From the NCBI GenBank assembly GCA_049318845.1, contig JBMOFH010000088.1:1-13363 (forward strand): a DNA stretch of 13,363 nucleotides, written 5' to 3'. Both the position numbers and the translations under genes were made by a program. Under the pieces are notes generated by a model that worked only from the letters and a program-made list of their open reading frames with translations, had not been told where the DNA came from and searched no databases. This document shows positions 7,703 to 13,363 of the stretch, in pieces (within the stretch, counting starts at the first letter, position 1; every line of letters starts with the position of its first letter). This DNA is from CAIOZW01 sp049318845. GTDB lineage: Bacteria > Acidobacteriota > Blastocatellia > RBC074.

Positions 7703-8497
7703 TCAGTGGCTGTCTTCTGCATCTTTCGTGTGCATCTTTCGTGCCACACAGAGCAGTGAGACGCCGAAGGGGAGCTGGTGCCGTTTCAGCCAGCCGGCCT
7801 CGGCGGAAAAGAGTGATGCCAGTAAACGGTTGAGCAGCCGATGGTTGATCCGGTTCTCTGATTGTTCGTGCCGCCCGAGAAGCGACAGGATTCGCCGACC
7901 GAGCCAGATCGGCAGGAACATGCAGAAGTTGGCATAGCTGATTCGTTCGACGATCAGACCGGCGGACTCGACTACTTCCCGGAACTGGCGGCGACGGTAG
8001 CGACGCTGATGGCCCGATTGGTCATCGTTCGGCCCCCAGAGTGACTGGAATGCCGGAACAAAGAAGACCGCCCGTGCGCCCGGCTTCAATATCCTGAATA
8101 TTTCGCGCACCCCACCGATATCGTCCTCAAGGTGCTCGATCACATCGAGTGCCGTCACCAGGTCGAAGTGGCGATCGGGGAATGGCAGACTCGTCGCGCT
8201 GGCGCAGAGCACCCGTTCGTGGCCGCGCTGGCGCGAAAAGCTGAGCGGAAGCATCGAGAGGTCGATCCCCTGAACTCGACCATAACTCTTCAAGGCATCC
8301 ATCGTCGCCCCGGTTCCACAGCCGATGTCGAGAATCTCCGCCTTACCGCCAATCGGCAGCAGCCGATCTATCTGGGTGAAGACGATCGCCCTCCGTCCGA
8401 CGAACCACCAGTGGTCGTCCTCGACCTCGAACATAACCCGATAATTTTGCGGCCGCATCTGCGTCCGCTCTTCGAGTGGCTGCCGCTCATCGGACAT
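7703..8497 (-). CDS. SAM-dependent class I methyltransferase of glycan-cluster type, 264 aa
   Basis: This is a Rossmann-fold methyltransferase. Motif I is ILDIGCGTG (55-63), the acidic end of strand 2 is GIDLS (77-81), and a post-II motif ALDVIEHLED lies at about 116-125. The N-terminal DDHWWFVGRR phrase (27-36) and the C-terminal AGLIVERISYANFCMFLPIW stretch recur in methyltransferases of polysaccharide clusters. The substrate is unknown; a sugar or lipid-linked intermediate fits the neighbours. The ATG at 8497 was chosen over a GTG at 8512 because GGAGG lies 8 nt upstream of it. The gene overlaps the preceding methyltransferase by 11 bp, suggesting coupled translation. A perfect 13-bp tandem repeat near its 3' end sets the reading frame of the last ten residues. 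Confidence 0.9.
   Translation of the reverse strand: MSDERQPLEERTQMRPQNYRVMFEVEDDHWWFVGRRAIVFTQIDRLLPIGGKAEILDIGCGTGATMDALKSYGRVQGIDLSMLPLSFSRQRGHERVLCASATSLPFPDRHFDLVTALDVIEHLEDDIGGVREIFRILKPGARAVFFVPAFQSLWGPNDDQSGHQRRYRRRQFREVVESAGLIVERISYANFCMFLPIWLGRRILSLLGRHEQSENRINHRLLNRLLASLFSAEAGWLKRHQLPFGVSLLCVARKMHTKDAEDSH
7718..7743. repeat. 13-bp perfect tandem duplication at the 3' end of the methyltransferase gene
   Basis: TGCATCTTTCGTG occurs twice head to tail (7718-7730 and 7731-7743). The unit is not a multiple of three, so gain of one copy shifts the frame. With two copies the protein ends MHTKDAEDSH at 7703. With one copy it would read MQKTATDGNDRQ and stop at 7684. Confidence 0.9.
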
Positions 8498-9506
8498 CTT
8501 CGGATCCTCCACCTGTAGTCCTGGCCGGGATCACTCCAAAGCCACGCCAACTGTTCCGGTTGTGCCAGTTGATCTGCGTTTCTTTCGTTCCGGCCGCGGC
8601 AAACCACTCTGCAAACTCGTCTCTTCTAAGATAGAAGGCGATCGGTGCCGTCAGGTGGTCGTGGACGATGTTGTGAATCTCACGGAAGGGAAAGCTGGAA
8701 ATGTAACCAAGGTAATCGGCGTAGAAGAGCTTCTTCTCAAGCGGGTGGCCGGAGAGTGGACGGTAGATCAGCCTCAGCATCACCATCAGCACGAGCGCCG
8801 GCAGCAGAGAGAAATAATAGAGCGTCGGGGTCGACATCTTCGAGGTCAGCAGATTGCGAAGCGGATTGATTGCGTGGACAATCCAGCCGTTATTTTCACG
8901 GCCATAGACCCAGGCGGAGATCGCTCCACCCGGTCGAACCCGGCTGAGCAGCGAGAAGAAGCCACGGCGGAGATCAGGAAGGTGATGCAGGACGCCGACT
9001 GAGAATGCATAGTCGATACACTGCCGGATCGGGAGCTTGTAGATGTCTGCCTGAACGATATTTGTATTCGGCAGATCGTGAGTGTTTCGCCAGGCGGCGT
9101 CGACTGCCGCGCTGAAATCGATGCCGATCACCGCCGCGGCTCCCCATTGACCGACCTGGCGCGTGTGGCGCCCCTTGCCGCAACCCCCTTCGAGGACGAC
9201 CTTGCCGGGCACGAAGTCCGGTGTGACCGGCGCGATCCAGTCGCGAAACTGCTGCTCATGATGCGCTTCAACGTGATCGAAGACCTGCCACTGCTCGCCA
9301 AAGTTCTCGGCGGTCGCGCGGCGTTCGTCGTCATCAGTAAAGGTCACAAAGCGCGGCACCCCGCCACGGACCGCGAAACCTGCCGCACAGCCCCCACAGG
9401 TCAGCTCTCCGGTGATTATCTCGTCGCCGATCGTCTGATCGACGCGCAACAAAAGATCTCCTCCGCAATCCGGACAGCAGAGGTAATTGATTAGACTCGA
9501 TCGCAT
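8487..9506 (-). CDS. Zinc-ribbon (Trm112-like) SAM-dependent methyltransferase, 339 aa
   Basis: The N-terminus carries a Trm112-like zinc ribbon with C11-x2-C14 and C37-x2-C40 (CCPDCGG and LTCGGC), followed by GGVPRFV as is usual after this module. The class I methyltransferase core has motif I LEGGCGKGRHT (105-115), GIDFS (128-132) and VGVLHHLPDL (170-179). A hydrophobic insert at about 229-248 may bring the enzyme to the membrane. Methyltransferases fused to this ribbon are common in glycan and secondary-metabolite clusters; the acceptor here is unknown. It is the first gene of the five-gene operon and overlaps the next methyltransferase by 11 bp. The ATG at 9506 has a GGAAG close upstream. 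Confidence 0.9.
   Translation of the reverse strand: MRSSLINYLCCPDCGGDLLLRVDQTIGDEIITGELTCGGCAAGFAVRGGVPRFVTFTDDDERRATAENFGEQWQVFDHVEAHHEQQFRDWIAPVTPDFVPGKVVLEGGCGKGRHTRQVGQWGAAAVIGIDFSAAVDAAWRNTHDLPNTNIVQADIYKLPIRQCIDYAFSVGVLHHLPDLRRGFFSLLSRVRPGGAISAWVYGRENNGWIVHAINPLRNLLTSKMSTPTLYYFSLLPALVLMVMLRLIYRPLSGHPLEKKLFYADYLGYISSFPFREIHNIVHDHLTAPIAFYLRRDEFAEWFAAAGTKETQINWHNRNSWRGFGVIPARTTGGGSEDVR
8506..8510 (-). promoter_or_regulatory. Ribosome binding site inside the upstream gene deciding the start of the 264-aa methyltransferase
   Basis: On the minus strand GGAGG ends 8 nt before the ATG at 8497. It lies within the last codons of the upstream methyltransferase. It overlaps the codons just after a possible GTG start at 8512, which makes that alternative unlikely. 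Confidence 0.7.
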
Positions 9507-9545
9507 GTTCTTCCAGGATCTTCAATTCAAATGCATAAATCCAGA

Positions 9546-9575
9546 ATCATAAATCTGGCAATCATTGAGTGTGAA
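9546..9575 (-). promoter_or_regulatory. Promoter of the five-gene glycan/lepB operon
   Basis: On the minus strand the -35 candidate TTCACA (9570-9575, 5 of 6 consensus) and the -10 candidate TATGAT (9546-9551, 5 of 6) are 18 nt apart. The start point would be near 9539, leaving a leader of about 33 nt. A dyad CCAGA-N8-TCTGG (9541-9558) encloses the -10 and could be an operator. Confidence 0.55.
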
Positions 9576-9673
9576 AGCTGAACAGGGGATAAGTCAACCA
9601 GCCCCGGCCGTGTCGGAAGTTTTTTCTCCTCAGCCAGCCGGCTGACAACTTGGTACTCAATCGTCGGTCAATC

Positions 9674-9682
9674 TGCTATTAT
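9674..9682 (+). promoter_or_regulatory. Extended -10 promoter of trmFO, placing the transcript start at or next to the ATG
   Basis: TGCTATTAT is an extended -10 element (TGn plus TATTAT, 5 of 6 consensus), with no clear -35 at a normal distance. The last base of the -10 is 10 nt before the A of the ATG at 9692, so transcription should begin within about 4 nt of the start codon. No Shine-Dalgarno sequence lies between. Confidence 0.55.
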
Positions 9683-9691
9683 CTCGTGCTT

Positions 9692-11059
9692 ATGGAAAAA
9701 GAGATTACGATCATTGGTGGCGGACTCGCCGGTTCAGAAGCTGCCTGGCAGGTGGCCAGACGCGGATTGCGGGTCAGACTGTTCGAGATGCGACCACAGC
9801 GAAGTACAGGCGCACATCGAACCGAAAATTTTGCCGAGCTGGTCTGCAGCAACTCGCTGAAATCGGATCAGCCGCACTCGGCGCCGCGGCTGCTCAAAGA
9901 CGAACTGCGCGCAGGTGGCTCATTGCTTGTCGAGGTGGCGGCGGAGACCTCCGTCCCGGCCGGAGGGGCACTTGCCGTCGACCGGGAGCGCTTCTCCGCA
10001 CTTGTCACCGAGCGGCTCACCAGCCACCCGCTGATCGAGGTCTTTCGCGAAGAGGTGACGACGATCGATCCGGATCAGATCACCGTCATCGCCGCCGGAC
10101 CCCTTGCTTCTTCTGCGCTCTCCGAGTCGCTCGCCCGCCTCACCGGTCAGGATAACCTCTACTTTTTTGATGCGATCTCACCGATCGTCGAGGGTGATTC
10201 GATCGATTACCAGATCGCCTTTCGCGCCGCTCGCTACGACAAGGGCGGCGACGATTACGTCAACTGTCCAATGAACGAGCAGGAATACGCCATCTTCCAC
10301 GACGAGCTGCTCGTGGCTGAGACCGTCAAACCACACGAAGGCATGGAGGATGAGCGCAAATTCTTCGAAGGCTGTCTGCCGATCGAGGAGCTGGCCCGAC
10401 GCGGGCGCGACACCCTTCGCTATGGCCCGATGAAACCCGTCGGTCTGACCGATCCACGAACCGGCCGTGAACCCTACGCCTGCGTTCAGCTCCGGCTCGA
10501 GAACCTCATGGCTGACGCCTACAATATCGTCGGCTTTCAGTGCCACCTCAAATATGGCGCACAGCAGCGCGTCCTTCGCCTGATCCCGGGACTTGAAAAG
10601 GCAGAGTTTATCCGGCTCGGCCAGATGCATCGCAACACCTACATCTGCTCACCCCGCCTGCTGAAAAATAGCCTGCAAATGAAAGAGCATCCGCACGTTC
10701 TGCTGGCGGGGCAGATTTCGGGAATCGAGGGGTATACGGAAGCAATGGCGACCGGCATGATCGCCGGGATCAACGCCGCACGGCTGGCAAGGGATCTCCA
10801 ACCAATCGTCCCGCCCCGTGAATCGGCGACCGGCTCGCTGATCCACTATCTTTCGCACGCCGAGTCGAAAAACTTTCAGCCGGCCAATACCACCTTCGCG
10901 CTCTTTCCCGAACTGCCGGTGGAGGAGCGGAAGAGGCTCCGCAAGAAGGCTGATCGTCACCGTTTCCATGTCGAGCGCGGCCTCGCCGCGTTTCAGGAAT
11001 GGCTGACACTGGCTGGTGAGGCGGCCCGATCAGGCACTTCCCGATCAGGCACTTATTGA
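9692..11059 (+). CDS. trmFO: Folate/FAD-dependent tRNA (uracil-54-C5)-methyltransferase, 455 aa
   Basis: TrmFO makes ribothymidine at position 54 of the tRNA T-loop using methylenetetrahydrofolate and reduced FAD. The protein opens with the FAD-binding IIGGGLAGSEAAW (7-19). It keeps the diagnostic ENFAELVCSNSLKSD (45-59), whose Cys52 corresponds to the conserved N-terminal cysteine. FEGCLPIEELARRG (225-238) carries the catalytic cysteine, Cys228, followed by LRYGPMKPVGL (242-252). Near the C-terminus is the expected GQISGIEGYTEA stretch. Full length for the family. The ATG at 9692 was chosen over an in-frame TTG at 9650, which lies upstream of the predicted -10. A 15-bp in-frame tandem duplication gives the final residues SGTSRSGTY. 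Confidence 0.96.
   Translation: MEKEITIIGGGLAGSEAAWQVARRGLRVRLFEMRPQRSTGAHRTENFAELVCSNSLKSDQPHSAPRLLKDELRAGGSLLVEVAAETSVPAGGALAVDRERFSALVTERLTSHPLIEVFREEVTTIDPDQITVIAAGPLASSALSESLARLTGQDNLYFFDAISPIVEGDSIDYQIAFRAARYDKGGDDYVNCPMNEQEYAIFHDELLVAETVKPHEGMEDERKFFEGCLPIEELARRGRDTLRYGPMKPVGLTDPRTGREPYACVQLRLENLMADAYNIVGFQCHLKYGAQQRVLRLIPGLEKAEFIRLGQMHRNTYICSPRLLKNSLQMKEHPHVLLAGQISGIEGYTEAMATGMIAGINAARLARDLQPIVPPRESATGSLIHYLSHAESKNFQPANTTFALFPELPVEERKRLRKKADRHRFHVERGLAAFQEWLTLAGEAARSGTSRSGTY
11025..11054. repeat. 15-bp perfect tandem duplication at the 3' end of trmFO
   Basis: CCCGATCAGGCACTT occurs twice head to tail (11025-11039 and 11040-11054), in frame, so it adds five residues. It ends two bases before the TGA at 11057-11059. 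Confidence 0.92.
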
Positions 11060-11085
11060 AAGTAATTGAACAAGAGTGGCTCAAA

Positions 11086-12258
11086 ATGAGGCGAGTCGTG
11101 AATTTCAGGCTGAAATTGCGGATCAGATGTGGGGATGCTGACGGCCTTGCGCGGAGGCTCGTTCTATTCATCCCACTTTTTATCTTTGGTCTCACCCTGG
11201 AAGGCCACGTCAGCGGACAGAGCGGGAGGGTTCAGCCTCAAAATCCAAAGCCGGTCACCGGGCAGAAGCCAGACCGGCCGTTGCCACAGCCGATCAGGCT
11301 GCCAGAGTCGCCAGCGTCAAAGGTTCCCGATCCGGTGTCACGCCCGAAGGAGCCGCCGACAGCCGGGACGCCGGAATCCCCGGAATCAGGTGATACGATC
11401 CGCATCGCCAGTGATCTGGTGACGGTTGTCACAACCGTCTCGACCAATGCGACGATCGATCCGGTCCCACTGACACAGCAGGATTTCGAGATCCTCGAGG
11501 ATGGTATTCCGCAGGAACTTGCCAACTTTGCACGCGACTCTGACCAGCCAATCCAGCTTGTCGTCCTGATGGACACCAGTCTCAGTGTCGCCCAGAAACT
11601 GGACTTCGAGAAGAAGGCGATGCTCCGCTTTCTCGAACGCGTCATGCGTCCGCAGGATCGTGCCGCGATATTTTCGGTATCGACCGATGTCACCGTCCTT
11701 CAGGAGTTCACCGGCCAGCTGTCGCAGCTCTCACAGTCTGCAAAGCAGCTCCGCGCACAGGGTGCGACCTCACTCTACGACGGAATCTACCTTGCCGCCG
11801 GCTACCTTCAGCCGACGACTGGCCGCCGCATCATCATCATCGTCTCTGATGGCAGCGACACCACCAGTCAGAAGGGGCTCCTGGCCGCGCTGGAACGCGC
11901 ACAGCAGGCCGATGCCATGATCTATGCCGTCTACACAGGCAATTTTGGAATCTCCCAGAATCTTCGCGATCTTGCCGGCGAGCGTGCCCTCGAAACTCTT
12001 ACCACGGAGACTGGCGGTGAACTCCTTCGCCCACGGGCAACCCCGGGCTCGCAGACGGCGGAGGTCGATGATCTCTCACTCCGACAACTCGAACGCTCCT
12101 TCACTAGTCTTGCCGAACAGCTTCGTACGCAGTATGTCCTTGGCTTCTATTCCTCCAATGATCGCCGTGATGGCGGCTATCGCAAACTGACCGTCAGGGT
12201 CAGGCGCGGTGGACTCACTCCACGCGCCCGCGCCGGCTACTATGCCCCAAAGGGCTGA
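11086..12258 (+). CDS. Secreted VWFA-related protein of acidobacterial type, 390 aa
   Basis: This is an exported von Willebrand factor type A domain protein of the acidobacterial VWFA-related family. A basic N-terminus and the hydrophobic run LVLFIPLFIFGLTLEG (25-40) form a signal peptide, with possible cleavage near VSGQ. A proline-rich linker covers about 50-100. The family phrase SDLVTVVTTVS precedes the domain. The metal-ion-dependent adhesion site is complete: DTSLS (163-167), T228 in GATSLYDG, and D255 in VSDGSDT. The C-terminal QYVLGFYS and RAGYYAPKG are typical of the family. Likely a protein-binding surface or periplasmic factor; partner unknown. The ATG at 11086 follows trmFO by 26 bp with a weak AGAG site, so co-transcription is likely. 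An in-frame TTG at 11056 overlapping the trmFO stop is a less likely start. Confidence 0.9.
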   Translation: MRRVVNFRLKLRIRCGDADGLARRLVLFIPLFIFGLTLEGHVSGQSGRVQPQNPKPVTGQKPDRPLPQPIRLPESPASKVPDPVSRPKEPPTAGTPESPESGDTIRIASDLVTVVTTVSTNATIDPVPLTQQDFEILEDGIPQELANFARDSDQPIQLVVLMDTSLSVAQKLDFEKKAMLRFLERVMRPQDRAAIFSVSTDVTVLQEFTGQLSQLSQSAKQLRAQGATSLYDGIYLAAGYLQPTTGRRIIIIVSDGSDTTSQKGLLAALERAQQADAMIYAVYTGNFGISQNLRDLAGERALETLTTETGGELLRPRATPGSQTAEVDDLSLRQLERSFTSLAEQLRTQYVLGFYSSNDRRDGGYRKLTVRVRRGGLTPRARAGYYAPKG

Positions 12259-12272
12259 CCAAGTGCTTTGGT

Positions 12273-12300
12273 CTGACCAGGTTGCGGAATTGCTTATAAT
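12273..12300 (+). promoter_or_regulatory. Candidate promoter upstream of the PIN-domain gene, with overlapping palindrome
   Basis: CTGACC (12273-12278, 4 of 6 match to the -35) and a perfect TATAAT (12295-12300) are 16 nt apart. The palindrome TGGTC-T-GACCA (12269-12279) covers the -35, a position where a repressor or activator could bind. A third GACCA half-site lies at 12257-12261. A second perfect TATAAT at 12344-12349 lacks a good -35. Confidence 0.45.
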
Positions 12301-12479
12301 TATCGGCGCGGACGGGGCTTTCTGGAATCTTTGTCGGGAATACTATAATATCCGATTCGTCCTTATAACCCTGACGGAAACCTCGACCTCTCTCGGCTGG
12401 AAAAGAGGAACCAGGGGGCATCGACAACACAGCTCAAGTTATTATTCAAGCAGGCTTCGGGCCGGTAGTCATCCGGGAC

Positions 12480-12497
12480 ATATACCGCAGGGTATAT
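12480..12497. repeat. Short perfect dyad in the leader of the PIN-domain gene
   Basis: ATATACC (12480-12486) and GGTATAT (12491-12497) are exact reverse complements around the 4-nt loop GCAG, about 60 nt before the start codon. It could be an RNA hairpin or a protein-binding site. Only TT follows on the plus strand, so it is a poor terminator. Confidence 0.5.
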
Positions 12498-12555
12498 TTG
12501 TCGTGTATGTTCGAATGGCTGAAGCTGGCAGTTTCAGATATAGCGTGAGGCGCCT

Positions 12556-13363
12556 ATGCAATCCGACATCGTGATCATTCGACTGATTTTTCTTATACTG
12601 CTGATGCTTGCCGGGTACTGGATCAATCCGCTCCCGGATGAATCGCTGCGTGAGTTCGGCTTTCCGATTGGGTCGCGGCCGCTTTCGGGACTGATCGGGC
12701 TGGTAATCGGAATTGGCACGATCTTCTTTGAGTTGCGGATCCGGCGTGCATCCCTGAAGACGCTGATTGGTGCGGCGATCGGCTCGATACTGGGTATCGT
12801 TGGTGCGGCGTTGATCGGGACGCTGCTGACGCCGCAGCCGTGGGATCAGCCGGTCAAGTCGTTTGTCGTTATCTGCCTGGTAATGTTTATGGCCTACGTT
12901 GGCCTGCTGGTTGGGGCGGCGAAGGGGGATTACATCGACCTCTCTGCGCTTGGAGGGATTCTGAGCGAGAAGGGAGCGAAGCAGAGTTATAAGATTCTCG
13001 ACACGAGTGTGATCATCGATGGGCGGGTGGCGGACATCGCCGAAGCGGGTTTCATGGGTGGAGTGATTCTGATTCCGCAGTTTGTGCTGCGGGAGTTGCA
13101 GCAGATCGCAGACTCTTCAGACTCCGCGAAGCGGAATCGTGGTCGGCGTGGGCTCGACATTCTGCAGCGGATTCAAAAGAACAGTAATCTCGAGGTTCAG
13201 ATTTATGACGCCGATTTCCCGCAGGTGAAGGAGGTCGATCTGAAGCTGATCGAGCTTGGTAAGCAGCTCAACGCGCCGATCGTGACCAACGACTTCAACC
13301 TGAACAAGGTTGCGCATCTGCGTGGGGTCGAGGTTCTGAATATCAACGAGTTGGCCAATGCGT
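12556..13363 (+). CDS. Membrane-anchored PIN-domain protein, YacL-type (3' end outside window)
   Basis: The frame is open from the ATG at 12556 to the window edge (269 residues seen, no stop), with GAGG 5 nt upstream. Four hydrophobic segments at about 6-26, 44-60, 67-92 and 102-122 form an N-terminal membrane region. A PIN domain follows, beginning KILDTSVIIDGRVADI (146-161), with conserved acidic residues at D149, E180 in VLRELQQIAD and D246 in PIVTNDFNLNKVA. PIN domains have a metal-dependent nuclease fold. In YacL-like proteins four N-terminal membrane helices and PIN are followed by a C-terminal TRAM RNA-binding domain, which here would lie beyond the edge. Cellular role is not settled for the family. 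The long leader with dyads suggests it is regulated independently of the VWFA gene. Confidence 0.9.
   Translation, partial: MQSDIVIIRLIFLILLMLAGYWINPLPDESLREFGFPIGSRPLSGLIGLVIGIGTIFFELRIRRASLKTLIGAAIGSILGIVGAALIGTLLTPQPWDQPVKSFVVICLVMFMAYVGLLVGAAKGDYIDLSALGGILSEKGAKQSYKILDTSVIIDGRVADIAEAGFMGGVILIPQFVLRELQQIADSSDSAKRNRGRRGLDILQRIQKNSNLEVQIYDADFPQVKEVDLKLIELGKQLNAPIVTNDFNLNKVAHLRGVEVLNINELANA

Larger units (their letters stand above)
12259..12555 (+). other. Intergenic region with promoter-like boxes and dyads ahead of the PIN-domain gene
   Basis: No convincing gene lies in these 297 bases. They hold two exact TATAAT boxes (12295-12300 and 12344-12349), a palindrome TGGTC-T-GACCA (12269-12279), two mutually exclusive weak stems (12387-12391 with 12404-12408, and 12397-12400 with 12411-12414), a 7-bp dyad at 12480-12497, and a GAGG ribosome site (12547-12550) 5 nt before the ATG at 12556. 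The leader from the first TATAAT would be about 250 nt. No known riboswitch was recognised, and no clear terminator for the VWFA gene. Confidence 0.5.

Noticed and set aside
9630..9645. Hairpin TCAGCC-AGCC-GGCTGA near a T6 tract as a possible terminator
   Set aside because: The T tract (9620-9625) lies upstream of the stem on the plus strand, and it becomes an A tract after the stem on the minus strand. Neither direction gives stem followed by T.
12257..12273. GACCAA-N5-TTGGTC stem at the VWFA stop codon as a terminator
   Set aside because: Only six base pairs and no T tract after it. The same bases are better described as GACCA half-sites.
12209..12574. 121-codon plus-strand frame running from inside the VWFA gene through the intergenic region
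   Set aside because: It begins in another frame of the VWFA gene and overlaps the PIN gene start. It has no ribosome site or recognisable motif, and promoter-like TATAAT boxes lie within it.
1..13363. Search for tRNA, rRNA, CRISPR, transposase, phage or toxin-antitoxin genes
   Set aside because: No T-loop consensus in an intergenic gap, no spaced repeats, and no transposase or integrase motifs were seen. The PIN domain belongs to a large membrane protein, not a VapC-type toxin.

Overview
The window looks like a chromosomal segment of a moderately GC-rich Gram-negative bacterium, most likely an acidobacterium. The best clue is the VWFA-related secreted protein at 11086-12258, a type strongly expanded in Acidobacteriota. 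The large TPR/FG-GAP/ASPIC-type secreted protein also fits that phylum. No rRNA, tRNA, CRISPR array, phage gene or transposase was seen, so this is ordinary chromosome with a cell-envelope flavour rather than a mobile island.

Layout, left to right. (1) 2-127 (+) is the 3' end of a flavin amine oxidase. It converges on (2) 248-3781 (-), a 1177-residue exported protein with TPRs, seven Ca-binding propeller loops, a degenerate ASPIC/UnbV region and a long uncharacterised C-terminus. A perfect 25-bp inverted repeat (157-216) lies midway between the two stop codons. (3) 3972-9506 (-) is a tight five-gene operon: zinc-ribbon SAM methyltransferase, second SAM methyltransferase, membrane GT2 glycosyltransferase, AsnB-type glutamine amidotransferase and signal peptidase I (lepB). 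It has a recognisable promoter (9546-9575) and a textbook intrinsic terminator (3918-3949). (4) trmFO (9692-11059, +) is divergent from that operon and appears to have a leaderless transcript. (5) A secreted von Willebrand factor A-domain protein (11086-12258, +) follows 26 bp after trmFO. (6) A 297-bp intergenic region with promoter-like and dyad elements leads to (7) a membrane-anchored PIN-domain protein of the YacL type (12556 to the window edge), cut off before its TRAM domain.

How they work together: the five-gene operon has the composition of a surface-glycan or polyprenyl-linked sugar modification module (glycosyl transfer, methylation, amidation), with the general secretion peptidase as its last gene. 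The TPR/propeller and VWFA proteins are secreted and would be clients of that export machinery. trmFO (tRNA U54 methylation) and the YacL-like protein are housekeeping genes. No wholly new defence or mobile system is visible. The most distinctive items are the 25-bp hairpin, two short perfect tandem duplications at gene 3' ends (one of which changes the reading frame of a C-terminus), the leaderless trmFO start, and the multi-element intergenic region before the PIN gene.
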